Assembly: GCF_044904605.1 (NCBI RefSeq)
Contig: NZ_JADIKI010000022.1
Location: 682,001 to 746,000 of the forward strand
Length of the DNA: 64,000 nt
Origin: Dyella_B humi
GTDB lineage: Bacteria > Pseudomonadota > Gammaproteobacteria > Xanthomonadales > Rhodanobacteraceae
Direction: 5' to 3'
Shown: positions 16,826-25,502 of the stretch, one piece after another
How the letters are laid out: each line of letters begins with the position of its first letter
Position numbering within the stretch: position 1 is the first letter of the stretch
The notes under the pieces: generated by a model
What the model saw: the letters and a program-made list of their open reading frames with translations, nothing else
Told to the model about the DNA's origin: nothing
Databases searched by the model: none
Made by a program: the position numbers and the translations under genes

Positions 16826-18997
16826 ATGTTGCACCTGCGTCGCGCCGCGTTGCCGTTCTGCCTGTCGCTTTCGCTGGTCTCCTTTTCGTCGCACGCGCAG
16901 GACGACGACCAACCCCAGCGCGCCCGCAAGGCTACCAACCTGCCCGCCGTGAACGTGCACGGTGAAGACTGGCGCAAATACCTCAAGGCCAAGCTGCAAT
17001 ATCAGATGCCCGAGGTGGATGGCCCCAAGATCACCGTCACCAAGAAAACTACGGTGACGCATCTGGAAAACCAGCCCACGGTGATCGGTAACAATCTCAA
17101 CCAGGCGCTTGCGCGCACGCCCGGCGTGCAGGTGTCCGAGCAGCCCACGCCCACGCAGTTCAACTTCAACTATCGCGGCATCGGCAATCCGCAGGAATCG
17201 GAATTCGTGCTGGTGATGCAGGACGGCATCCCGCTGGAAGGCGACTGGATCGGCTTCCCGACGCTCTATGCGTTTCCGATGACGCAAAGTCTGTCTGAAG
17301 TGCAGCTGATTCGCGGTGGCTCCAGCCTGCTGTACGGGCCGGAACCGGCGCCAGTGATCAACATGGTTTCCAAACGCCCGGCACCGGGCACGCCGCTGAC
17401 GGTGTCCACCGAGAACGTGGTTGGCGAGCATGGTTTGTTCTCCAGCTACAACGTGATCGAGCGCAACCAGGGCGCATGGGCGTTCCGCGCCGATACGGGC
17501 TACGTGCACAGCGACGGCATGCGCGCGAACGACGGTTCGCAGAATCGCCAGGCCGATCTGTATCTGGCGTACAAGCCGGACGAACACCAGCAGTGGTGGC
17601 TGGACTTTCATGCTTTCAGTGCCGTATCCGGCGATCCGGGACGGCTAAGCTACACGCAGTGGCAACAGGATCCGCGCACCGTCACCACGCCGTACAACCG
17701 CGACTGGGTGAATCGCGATCAGCTCGTGCTGGGTCACACGCATGACTTCGGCAACCGCTGGTCGCTGGAAGCCAAGCTGTGGTTCACCTACCAGGACCAG
17801 GTCAGCCGCGCGGCGAAGGCACAGTTGCCAGGCCAGGCGCCGCCGAGCAGTACCACGCTGCAGGACGAAGCATTCCGCACCTACGGCACCGACGTACGCC
17901 TGCGCAAAAACTGGGGGCAGGGCAATGCCTTCACCATCGGCACCGTGTTGTTCCATGGCAGCGATCCGTTTCGACAGTGGAGCACTCCCGATTTGACCGT
18001 GGCGCGCGATGATCACAGCGGCACGCAGATATTGAACCAGCGCCGCAGCTCGCAATACGCTTCTGTGTTCGCCGAAAACGTGTTCCGTCTGCCGCATCGC
18101 ATTCACATTGTGCCGTCCGTACGGCTTGAACACGAACGTATCGCCGTGGACGAAACGGTGCGCCCGCCATTCCTCTCGCGTCCGCTGATCCACGAATCCG
18201 ATACCCGCCACATGCCGTTGTTCGGACTAGGACTGGGCAACGACTTCGGCCACGGCAACGAAACGTATTTCAACGTCTCGCAAGGCTGGCGTCCGTTGCG
18301 TTATTTCGACATCGCACCGCCTTTCAGCAATCTCATGCAGGGGAATGCTGCGCAGCTTTCCAAGTCAGTGTCGTGGGAAGCGGGCGTGCACGGTGCGCCA
18401 GTGAATGGCTTGTATTACGACGTGAGCGTGTACTGGATCAATTTCCGCAATCGCCTGGAAACACGCTACATCAATGCGATCGACACGATCTACGTGAATA
18501 CCGGCGACACGCGCAGTCGCGGTCTGGAAGGCCAGCTCGACTACGACTTCTTCGCGCGGACGGAATACGCAACGCAAGGTCAACACCTGGACACCTTCGT
18601 CAACGTCAGCCTGCTCAACGCGAGGTTCGTATCCAGCGCCATTGCAGGGCAGGTCGGCAAGACGCCGGCTTTCTCTCCCGCGTATTTGCTCAAGACCGGC
18701 GTTACGTGGCGCAACGAGCGCGTGAAGCTCAGCCTTACCGCGGTCTCCTCGGCGGCGCAGTACTGGCAGGATTCCGATCAGACCTACGGCAGCGGCCTAA
18801 CCTATATGCCGGCGCGCATTCCGGCGTATACGGTGGTGGACGTGGCGTCGGATTGGCAGTTGAATCGTTCGCTGCGTTTGCTGGCTGGCGTGAGCAATCT
18901 TGCCAACCGGCGTTACTTTGATCGCGTTTGGCAGAATGGGATCGAGCCGGCGTTTGGAAGGACTTGGTATACGGGTTTTGCGTTGAGCTATGACTGA
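16826..18997 (+). CDS. TonB-dependent outer-membrane receptor
   Basis: A 723-residue receptor. A signal peptide (MLHLRRAALPFCLSLSLVSF, cleaved near SHAQ) is followed by a plug domain with ARTPGVQVSEQ, FNFNYRGIGN, LVMQDGIPL and SEVQLIRGGSSLLYGPEP, then a 22-strand-type barrel ending in aromatic residues (TGFALSYD). It resembles the FecA-like/siderophore class, but no ligand can be read off. It lacks an N-terminal signalling extension, so it should not control its own sigma factor. I take the ATG 16826 as start because the signal peptide begins there. It sits between two paralogous propeller genes and 150 bp before the second, which suggests a shared substrate. Confidence 0.93.
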   Translation: MLHLRRAALPFCLSLSLVSFSSHAQDDDQPQRARKATNLPAVNVHGEDWRKYLKAKLQYQMPEVDGPKITVTKKTTVTHLENQPTVIGNNLNQALARTPGVQVSEQPTPTQFNFNYRGIGNPQESEFVLVMQDGIPLEGDWIGFPTLYAFPMTQSLSEVQLIRGGSSLLYGPEPAPVINMVSKRPAPGTPLTVSTENVVGEHGLFSSYNVIERNQGAWAFRADTGYVHSDGMRANDGSQNRQADLYLAYKPDEHQQWWLDFHAFSAVSGDPGRLSYTQWQQDPRTVTTPYNRDWVNRDQLVLGHTHDFGNRWSLEAKLWFTYQDQVSRAAKAQLPGQAPPSSTTLQDEAFRTYGTDVRLRKNWGQGNAFTIGTVLFHGSDPFRQWSTPDLTVARDDHSGTQILNQRRSSQYASVFAENVFRLPHRIHIVPSVRLEHERIAVDETVRPPFLSRPLIHESDTRHMPLFGLGLGNDFGHGNETYFNVSQGWRPLRYFDIAPPFSNLMQGNAAQLSKSVSWEAGVHGAPVNGLYYDVSVYWINFRNRLETRYINAIDTIYVNTGDTRSRGLEGQLDYDFFARTEYATQGQHLDTFVNVSLLNARFVSSAIAGQVGKTPAFSPAYLLKTGVTWRNERVKLSLTAVSSAAQYWQDSDQTYGSGLTYMPARIPAYTVVDVASDWQLNRSLRLLAGVSNLANRRYFDRVWQNGIEPAFGRTWYTGFALSYD

Positions 18998-19049
18998 TGC
19001 GACGGGTAGTTCCTTGCTTGGGAGCTTCCCTTTGCCAGGCCGTTATTCG

Positions 19050-19079
19050 CGCTTTCGCGGGAATAACGGCAAGGAACAT
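19050..19079 (+). repeat. Family B-like single palindrome
   Basis: CCGTTATTC and GGAATAACGG pair around a GCGCTTTCGCG core between the receptor and propeller genes. It could act as a processing or attenuating hairpin between the two, since no T run follows. Confidence 0.65.
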
Positions 19080-19147
19080 TTACGTGGTTCGGGACAGCTG
19101 CCTCTGACGGCACGTTGTAGCTTTGTTACTTACAGCAGGAGTCCAGC

Positions 19148-22100
19148 ATGTCGACACGCTCTTTCCTTCGCCCACTTTCAGCTATCGCCTGCGCCTGCCT
19201 GCTCGCCAGCGCCGCACCTTTGCACGCTGATGCATCCACACCCAACGACGTAAGCAGCGCTCTGCAATGGCGTGAAGTCGGCCCCTTCCGCGGTGGCTGG
19301 GCCACCATGGCCGCCGGCGATCCCACCAGGGCCGACACGTTCTACATCGGCACCGCTGGCGGCGGCGTGTGGAAAACGACCGACGCCGGTCGTACCTGGG
19401 TGCCGACCTTCGACAGCATTCCCGCTGCATCGATCGGCGCCATCGTCGTGGCACCATCCAACCCGAACGTGATCTACGCCGGTTCCGGCCAGGTCGCCGC
19501 GCGCTATGACGTGGCAGCCGGTAACGGCATGTATCGTTCCGATGATGGTGGCAAGAACTGGCAGCACATCGGCCTCACCGAGAGCAAGCACATCGGCCGC
19601 ATCCTGGTCGATCCGCACGATGCGAACACCTTGCTGGTCGGCGTGCTTGGTCATTACTTCGGCCCGAACAAGGAACGCGGCGTCTATCGTTCCACCGACG
19701 GCGGCAAGACGTGGAAACAAACCCTGTTCGTGGATGCCGACACGGGCGTCGTCGACATGGCGGCCGATCCGTCCAATCCGAACATCGTGTACGCCGCAGC
19801 ATGGCAGGTGCGCAATTACCCGTGGCTGTCGTACTTTCAACCGAACGCGGGCTCGGGCAGCGGTCTCTATAAATCCACTGACGGCGGCGCGACGTGGAAG
19901 CGCATCAGCGGCAACGGTTGGCCAACCGGCACGCTCGCGCGCATCGGCATCGCAGCCGCCAGCGGCAATCGCGTCTATGCTGTGGTGCATTCCGCCAAGC
20001 CCGGGAAGGACAGTGGCCTGTACCGCTCCGATGACGGCGGCGCAACGTGGCAAGCCGTCAGTCACGAATCCTGGCTGCCGAACGATTACTTCAGCCGCAT
20101 CGCTGTCGATCCGCAGAATCGCGATCGCATCTATTCCGCGGGACAGTCGATCCGCCGTTCCGATGATGGCGGCAAGCATTGGGACATCTTCAAGGGTGCG
20201 CCGGGTGGCGACGATTACCACTTCCTATGGATCGATCCGCGCGATTCGCAGCGCATGATCGCCGCGAGCGACCAGGGCGCCGTCGTCACCGTCAACGGCG
20301 GCAAGAGCTGGAGCAGTTGGTACAACCAGCCGACGGGGCAGTTCTATCACGTCGCTGCCGACAATCAGTTTCCGTACTGGATCTATTCCGGCCAGCAGGA
20401 TTCCGGCACGGTGGGCATCGCCAGCCGCAGCGACTACGGTTCCATTTCCTATCGCGACTGGCGCCCAGTGGGTGGCGATGAGCGCGACTACGATCTGCCG
20501 TATCCGGATGATCCCAACATCGTGTTCGGCTCCGGTCTCGGCGGACGCGTGTCGCGCTGGGATCGCCGCACCGGCGTTGTGCAAAACGTCACCGCGTGGC
20601 CAGTGAACAGCTATGGCCAGCGTCCCACCGATTTCAAATACCACTACACCTGGATCACGCCGATCGCGTTTTCCGCCAAGGCTCCGTATGCACTGTATCT
20701 CGGTGCGCAGGTCCTGTTCCGCAGCACCGATCAGGGTCAGCACTGGGATGTGATCAGCCCTGACCTCAGCGCGAAGAAACAGGGCGCGACCGAAGGCTGC
20801 GAAGGTAACCCGACCGCACAGCAGGCACGCGATTGCGGCTACGGCGTGATCTACAGCATCGCGCCTTCGCCGTTCACCAACGACGAAATCTGGGTCGGCA
20901 CCGACGACGGCTCCATCCAGCTCACCCGCGACGCTGGCAAAAACTGGCAGAACGTCACACCCAAGGAACTGCCCAACTGGGGCATTGTCAGCTCAGTCGA
21001 TCTTTCCCCGCTACAGAAGGGTACGGCGTACGCCGCGGTCGACAATCATCGCCAGGACGATTTCCGTCCGCACGTGTGGCGCACGCACGATTACGGCAAA
21101 ACCTGGACGGATATTTCCGCCGGCTTGCCGCAAGATGATTTCGTCAGCGTGGTGCGTGTCGATACGCAGCGCGAAGGCCTGCTGTTCGCCGGCACCGATC
21201 GCGGTGTGTACGTTTCGCTCGACGATGGCGCGCATTGGCAATCCCTGCAACGCAACCTGCCTACCGCATGGGTACGCGATCTGTTGATCCACGGCGACGA
21301 CCTTGTTGCCGGCACGCAGGGCAGGGCGATCTGGATCCTCGATGACATCGCGCCCTTGCGCCAGGTCAGCGCGAATGACACGCGCAAGACGGCGCTTTAC
21401 ACGCCTGCCGACGCCGTGCGCGTGCGCGCCAACGAAAACAAGGACACGCCGCTGCCGCCCGACGAACCGCTCGGCAAGAATCCGCCCGCCGGCGCCATCA
21501 TCGATTACCAGTTGGCTAGCGCGGCCAAGGGACCCGTCACGCTGGATATTCTCGATAGCGACGGCAAGCAGGTCCGCCATTACTCCAGCGCCGACAAGCA
21601 GGAAAACCTGCCCGCCGAACGTTACTTCCAAAAAGGCTGGCTCGGTTCGCCGGAAACGCTGGGCACCAGTGCCGGCGCGCATCGCTTCGTATGGAACCTT
21701 CGCTATCCACGCCCAGAGGCGCTGCTTTACGGCTACAGCATCGCTGCCACGTGGGATTCCGATACACCGCTAACGCCCGAAGGGCCGCTGGTGCTGCCGG
21801 GCAAGTATCAGGTGGTGCTCAGCGTTGATGGCAAGTCCTATCGCGCGCCGTTGAATGTGGTTGCCGATCCGCGCGTCAACGTTGAACAGAACGCACTCGC
21901 CGAAGGTCTCGCCTTCTCGCGCGAAGTCGGTACGGCGCTGCAACAGGTATGGCAAACCCACGGCGAAGTGGATGCCGTACGTAGCCAGCTCGACGAAGCC
22001 GAGAAGAAACTAAGTAACGATGCCGCCCATAAATCGGTGCACGACGAGATCGACGCATTCCGCAAGAAAACCGATCCACTCGTTTCCGGCGACGGCGAAA

Positions 22101-22375
22101 TGTCCACCAACCTGGAATCGATGAACGACGCGCTGACTGCCATTGCCGCTGACGTGGAAGGCGCAGACCGCGCACCTACCGATGGGCAGCGGCAGGCGTT
22201 CGCTCAGTACAAGACGAATCTCGATAAAGCCATTGCGCAATGGCAATCGATTCACAGTACAGACCTGCCAACGTTGAACTCGCATCTGCATAACGCAGGG
22301 ATAAAGGCAGTCGCCGTGCCAGCAGTGAATCAGATCCATGCCGATGCACCCGTCGATTCGGACGACATCCCCTAA
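19148..22375 (+). CDS. Secreted multi-blade beta-propeller protein (BNR/VPS10-like), paralog 2
   Basis: A 1075-residue exported protein starting at an ATG with AGGAG 6 bp upstream. A signal peptide (about residues 1-27, ending PLHA) is followed by repeats such as TTDAGRTW, SDDGGKNW, STDGGKTW, STDGGATW, SDDGGATW and STDQGQHW, then a C-terminal beta domain and helices. It aligns by eye along its whole length with the protein at 13324-16443 (shared REVGPFRGG/RLIGPFRGG start, SSWYNQPT, YPYWVYGAQQDSG-like and GRGFWIMDN/GRAIWILDD segments), so the two arose by duplication. Catalytic function is unproven. It follows the TonB receptor on the same strand and is likely co-transcribed with it. Confidence 0.9.
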   Translation: MSTRSFLRPLSAIACACLLASAAPLHADASTPNDVSSALQWREVGPFRGGWATMAAGDPTRADTFYIGTAGGGVWKTTDAGRTWVPTFDSIPAASIGAIVVAPSNPNVIYAGSGQVAARYDVAAGNGMYRSDDGGKNWQHIGLTESKHIGRILVDPHDANTLLVGVLGHYFGPNKERGVYRSTDGGKTWKQTLFVDADTGVVDMAADPSNPNIVYAAAWQVRNYPWLSYFQPNAGSGSGLYKSTDGGATWKRISGNGWPTGTLARIGIAAASGNRVYAVVHSAKPGKDSGLYRSDDGGATWQAVSHESWLPNDYFSRIAVDPQNRDRIYSAGQSIRRSDDGGKHWDIFKGAPGGDDYHFLWIDPRDSQRMIAASDQGAVVTVNGGKSWSSWYNQPTGQFYHVAADNQFPYWIYSGQQDSGTVGIASRSDYGSISYRDWRPVGGDERDYDLPYPDDPNIVFGSGLGGRVSRWDRRTGVVQNVTAWPVNSYGQRPTDFKYHYTWITPIAFSAKAPYALYLGAQVLFRSTDQGQHWDVISPDLSAKKQGATEGCEGNPTAQQARDCGYGVIYSIAPSPFTNDEIWVGTDDGSIQLTRDAGKNWQNVTPKELPNWGIVSSVDLSPLQKGTAYAAVDNHRQDDFRPHVWRTHDYGKTWTDISAGLPQDDFVSVVRVDTQREGLLFAGTDRGVYVSLDDGAHWQSLQRNLPTAWVRDLLIHGDDLVAGTQGRAIWILDDIAPLRQVSANDTRKTALYTPADAVRVRANENKDTPLPPDEPLGKNPPAGAIIDYQLASAAKGPVTLDILDSDGKQVRHYSSADKQENLPAERYFQKGWLGSPETLGTSAGAHRFVWNLRYPRPEALLYGYSIAATWDSDTPLTPEGPLVLPGKYQVVLSVDGKSYRAPLNVVADPRVNVEQNALAEGLAFSREVGTALQQVWQTHGEVDAVRSQLDEAEKKLSNDAAHKSVHDEIDAFRKKTDPLVSGDGEMSTNLESMNDALTAIAADVEGADRAPTDGQRQAFAQYKTNLDKAIAQWQSIHSTDLPTLNSHLHNAGIKAVAVPAVNQIHADAPVDSDDIP

Positions 22376-22388
22376 ATCTCGCGGCACT

Positions 22389-22491
22389 CCAGCTCCCTCT
22401 CCCTTTCGGGGAGAGGGTTGGGGTGAGGGGCCAATCTTGCGAAAAACTTTGCGTCCCCTCATGGCCGTCATTCCCGCGAAAGCGGGAATCC
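22389..22491. repeat. Repeat families A and B, adjacent
   Basis: A family A copy (22389-22430) followed by a family B half (22466-22491, CGTCATTCCCGCGAAAGCGG). They occupy the position where the 5' end of the damaged hydrolase gene should be. Confidence 0.8.
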
Positions 22492-22544
22492 AGCGTAAAT
22501 ACACTGTGCGAAGCACTCAAAACCGATTTTGTATCCTTGGACGT

Positions 22545-23155
22545 TCTGCACGCTTCTCCGGCTTTCAACGGAAGGTATGCCGTCCTGCTGATCGACTTTC
22601 AGGCATCGGGCGAAAGCCCCGGCGATGCCATTACGTTCGGTTATAGGGAAGCGGACGATGTAAAGGCATCGCTACGCTATTTGCACCAGCAGTTGCCGGA
22701 GGAGCGGATAGGCATCATCGCCACGTCGATGGGTAGCGCCGCCACTATCCTGGCGGGATCTGGCCTGGATGCAGACGCGGTGGTGCTGGAGCAGGTTTAT
22801 CCGACCATTGAGCAAGCCTTAGCTGATCGCCTCACGATTTACCTTGGAGGAGTGGGGCGATGGCTGGCCCCTGTCATGCTCACTACCTTGCACGCGCATC
22901 TGGACATCTATCCAGATCAGCTACGGCCCATTGACCATATCGGTCATCTGTCCATGCCCAAGCTGATGATAGTGGGTGACCATGATCGCCATACGACGAT
23001 CACAGAGTCTTACGCGTTGTTTAGTGCCGCCAAAGCACCCAAGGAACTGTGGGTTGTGCATGGGGCCGAGCACGTTGATATGTGCCGTTACGCAGGGGGC
23101 CGCCTATAAGGCGAAAGTACTGCAATTTCTTGGCGCTCATTTGCGCGAGAGGTGA
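22545..23155 (+). pseudogene. Alpha/beta hydrolase, 5' truncated and 3' frameshifted
   Basis: Homology-like sequence begins near 22545 and lacks the first strands and the HG oxyanion motif; upstream codons read through repeats A and B. The rest has VLLIDFQASGESPG, the nucleophile in ATSMGSAA, an acid in VGDHDRH and the histidine in HGAEHVDM. The frame ends early at 23107-23109. Dropping one G from the GGGGG run at 23095-23099 restores YAGAAYKAKVLQFLGAHLRE and a stop at 23153-23155, a typical C-terminus for this family. So the gene seems damaged at both ends; the G run could also be a sequencing error, but the missing 5' end could not. Confidence 0.75.
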
Positions 23156-23344
23156 GCTCAAGCATGCAATCCGTTGCTGGCGATGTGTGATATGCGTCGC
23201 CCTTCGCTTGGGCATCCCGTTGGGGTGCTGCTGCGCAGCAACAAGCTTGCGCAATTGTAATCATGCTTTTGACGCTTTTGCGCTAGAGTCGTGCGCGTCG
23301 CTAATGCGATGGTTGTTGTCCCGAGTTAACCATGGGAGACGAGT

Positions 23345-24988
23345 ATGACTGTTGTGCCTGAGGCTGTTGAGGCGACCGGGGGAGCGGCGTCGGGTTTGTT
23401 GGCGAGGGAACGTACCATTGCGGGGCCACGCTTCAATCGCTGGTTTGTGCCGCCAGCGGCGTTGGCCATCCATTTGTGCATTGGCATGGCTTATGGTTTT
23501 TCGGTGTTCTGGTTGCCGATGAGCAAACTGGTGCCGGGCGCGGCGAGTTGCGGCGGCATCGGATTCTTTGCGCAGTTGTTTGGAGGATCGTGCAATTGGA
23601 CCGTGCCTGCGGTCACGCATATTTTCGAAACCTTCATCGCCATGCTCGGTATTTCGGCGGCGATTTGGGGTGGCTGGCTGGAGCATGCCGGGCCGCGCAA
23701 GGCAGGCTTCATCGCTGCACTGTGTTGGGGCGGCGGACTGGTGATCGGCGGCATCGGCGTATCGATGCATCAGTTGTGGCTGGTCTTCCTGGGCTGCGGC
23801 GTACTGGGCGGTGTCGGCCTGGGGCTGGGCTACATCACGCCGGTATCCACCTTGATCAAGTGGTTTCCCGATCGCCGAGGTCTGGCGACGGGCTTCGCAA
23901 TCATGGGCTTCGGCGGTGGCGCGATGATCGGCGCGCCGATCGCAGTGGCCTTGATGGCGCGCTTCACGCACGGCGACGTGCCGGGTGTGGCGAGCACCTT
24001 GATGGTGCTGGGCGTGATTTACTTCATCGCGATGTCGGCGGGTGCGTTCGGTTTCCGGGTTCCGCCTAGCGGCTGGAAGCCGGCAGGCTGGACGCCACCG
24101 GCCAACACGAACAGCTTGATCACGGCCAAGCACGTGCACTTGAACCGCGCGTGGAAAACGCCGCAATTCTGGATGCTATGGATCGTGTTGTGTATGAACG
24201 TGACGGCGGGCATTGGTGTGCTGGCAATGGCCAGTCCGATGTTCCAGGACGTGTTCGGCGGGCGCTTGCTTGGTATCGACGCGGCCACCGTGCTCACCGC
24301 CACACAGAAGGCATCGATCGCTGCCGCGGCGGCGGGCCTGGTCGGGCTGATCAGCTTGTTCAACAGCCTTGGCCGCATCTTCTGGGCATCCATCTCCGAT
24401 TTCATCGGACGCAAGAACACGTATATCGTGTTCTTCCTGCTCGGCATCGTGCTGTATTGCAGCCTGCCGACGCTGGGGCATATGGGCCTGGCGGGCGTGT
24501 TTGTGCTCACCGTGTGCATCATCATGTCGATGTACGGCGGCGGCTTCTCCACTGTGCCGGCTTACCTGGCGGACATTTTCGGTACACAAATGGTCGGCGC
24601 CATTCACGGCCGCCTTTTGACCGCCTGGTCGGTGGCGGGCGTCGCCGGGCCGTTCTTGATCGCAGCGGTGCGTCAGGCGCAGTTGGACGCCGGTGTCGCC
24701 AAAAACCTGGTTTACGACCGCACACTCTATATTCTTGCCGGCCTGCTGCTGATTGGCCTTATCGCCAATTTAATGGTCAGGCCGGTCAAGGAAGCGCACC
24801 ATATGACCGACGAGGAACTCGCACGCGAGCGTTCGCTGCAACACGAGGCGCCTCATGTCACGGCCCATGCCGATCAGGCGGCGCGTGGCAGCTTCGGCAT
24901 CGTGGGCGTGGTCGCCTGGGCCCTGGTCGGCATCCCGTTCCTGATCGGTGTATGGATTGCGCTCAGCAAGGCTGCCGCACTGTTTTGA
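23345..24988 (+). CDS. OFA family oxalate/formate antiporter-like MFS transporter
   Basis: A 547-residue inner-membrane protein with 12 predicted helices. It has the OFA-family feel: FVPPAALAIHLCIGMAYGFSVFWLPM at the first helix (a motif around Y and S), GLGLGYITPVSTLIKWFPDRRG after helix 4, GFGGGAMIGAP, and SIFNSLGR-like LISLFNSLGRIFWASISDFIGR. It is larger than E. coli MFS proteins because of a long central loop. OFA members exchange oxalate for formate or import monocarboxylates. It is followed after 13 bp by formate dehydrogenase genes, so formate (or oxalate) is the probable substrate. ATG 23345 has GGAGACGAG just upstream. Confidence 0.9.
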   Translation: MTVVPEAVEATGGAASGLLARERTIAGPRFNRWFVPPAALAIHLCIGMAYGFSVFWLPMSKLVPGAASCGGIGFFAQLFGGSCNWTVPAVTHIFETFIAMLGISAAIWGGWLEHAGPRKAGFIAALCWGGGLVIGGIGVSMHQLWLVFLGCGVLGGVGLGLGYITPVSTLIKWFPDRRGLATGFAIMGFGGGAMIGAPIAVALMARFTHGDVPGVASTLMVLGVIYFIAMSAGAFGFRVPPSGWKPAGWTPPANTNSLITAKHVHLNRAWKTPQFWMLWIVLCMNVTAGIGVLAMASPMFQDVFGGRLLGIDAATVLTATQKASIAAAAAGLVGLISLFNSLGRIFWASISDFIGRKNTYIVFFLLGIVLYCSLPTLGHMGLAGVFVLTVCIIMSMYGGGFSTVPAYLADIFGTQMVGAIHGRLLTAWSVAGVAGPFLIAAVRQAQLDAGVAKNLVYDRTLYILAGLLLIGLIANLMVRPVKEAHHMTDEELARERSLQHEAPHVTAHADQAARGSFGIVGVVAWALVGIPFLIGVWIALSKAAALF

Positions 24989-25001
24989 GGATTGAGCTGT
25001 T

Positions 25002-25502
25002 ATGAAACCCGCTAAAAGCGTCCTGCCGTTGCCGCCGATCGACGACAAGATCCGCGACGCCGTACTCGACGTGACCGCCCGGCTGAAGGACCAGCCCGGC
25101 GCGCTGCTTCCCGTTCTGCATGGCGTGCAGGCTTCCTTGGGTTACGTGCCCGAGGAAGCCATCCCGCTGATCGCGCGTGAGATGAATCTGTCACGCGCGG
25201 ACGTGCATGGCGTGGTGTCGTTTTATCACTACTTCCGCACGCATCCGGCTGGCAAACGCGTTATCTATCTTTGCCGCGCAGAATCCTGTCAGTCGATGGG
25301 CGCGGCGAAATTGGAGCAACACGTGAAGCAGCGGTTGGGCGTGGATTTTCACGGAACCACCGCGGACGGTGCATGGACGCTGGAGCCGGTCTATTGCCTG
25401 GGCAATTGCGCATGTTCGCCGGCGATGATGGTCGATGATGAATTGAAAGGCCGCGTGACGCCGGAAAGCTTCGACGCATGGCTGCTGTCGGAGGCGACAT
25501 GA
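25002..25502 (+). CDS. fdsG: NAD-dependent formate dehydrogenase gamma subunit (NuoE-like)
   Basis: A 166-residue protein with the thioredoxin-like NuoE fold and a [2Fe-2S] site: C91, C96 (CRAESC), C132 and C136 (CLGNC). In soluble FdsABG-type formate dehydrogenases this subunit passes electrons between the FMN subunit and the other clusters. A helical N-terminal half with LLPVLHGVQASLGYVPEEAI is typical. The stop overlaps the start of fdsB (ATGA), so the two are translationally coupled. It belongs to an operon OFA transporter-fdsG-fdsB-fdsA-fdhD-fdsD. Confidence 0.95.
   Translation: MKPAKSVLPLPPIDDKIRDAVLDVTARLKDQPGALLPVLHGVQASLGYVPEEAIPLIAREMNLSRADVHGVVSFYHYFRTHPAGKRVIYLCRAESCQSMGAAKLEQHVKQRLGVDFHGTTADGAWTLEPVYCLGNCACSPAMMVDDELKGRVTPESFDAWLLSEAT

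Noticed and set aside
25478..25498. An earlier start for fdsB at ATG 25478
   Set aside because: The ATGA overlap with fdsG at 25499 has a strong GGAGGCG site and fits the family N-terminus.
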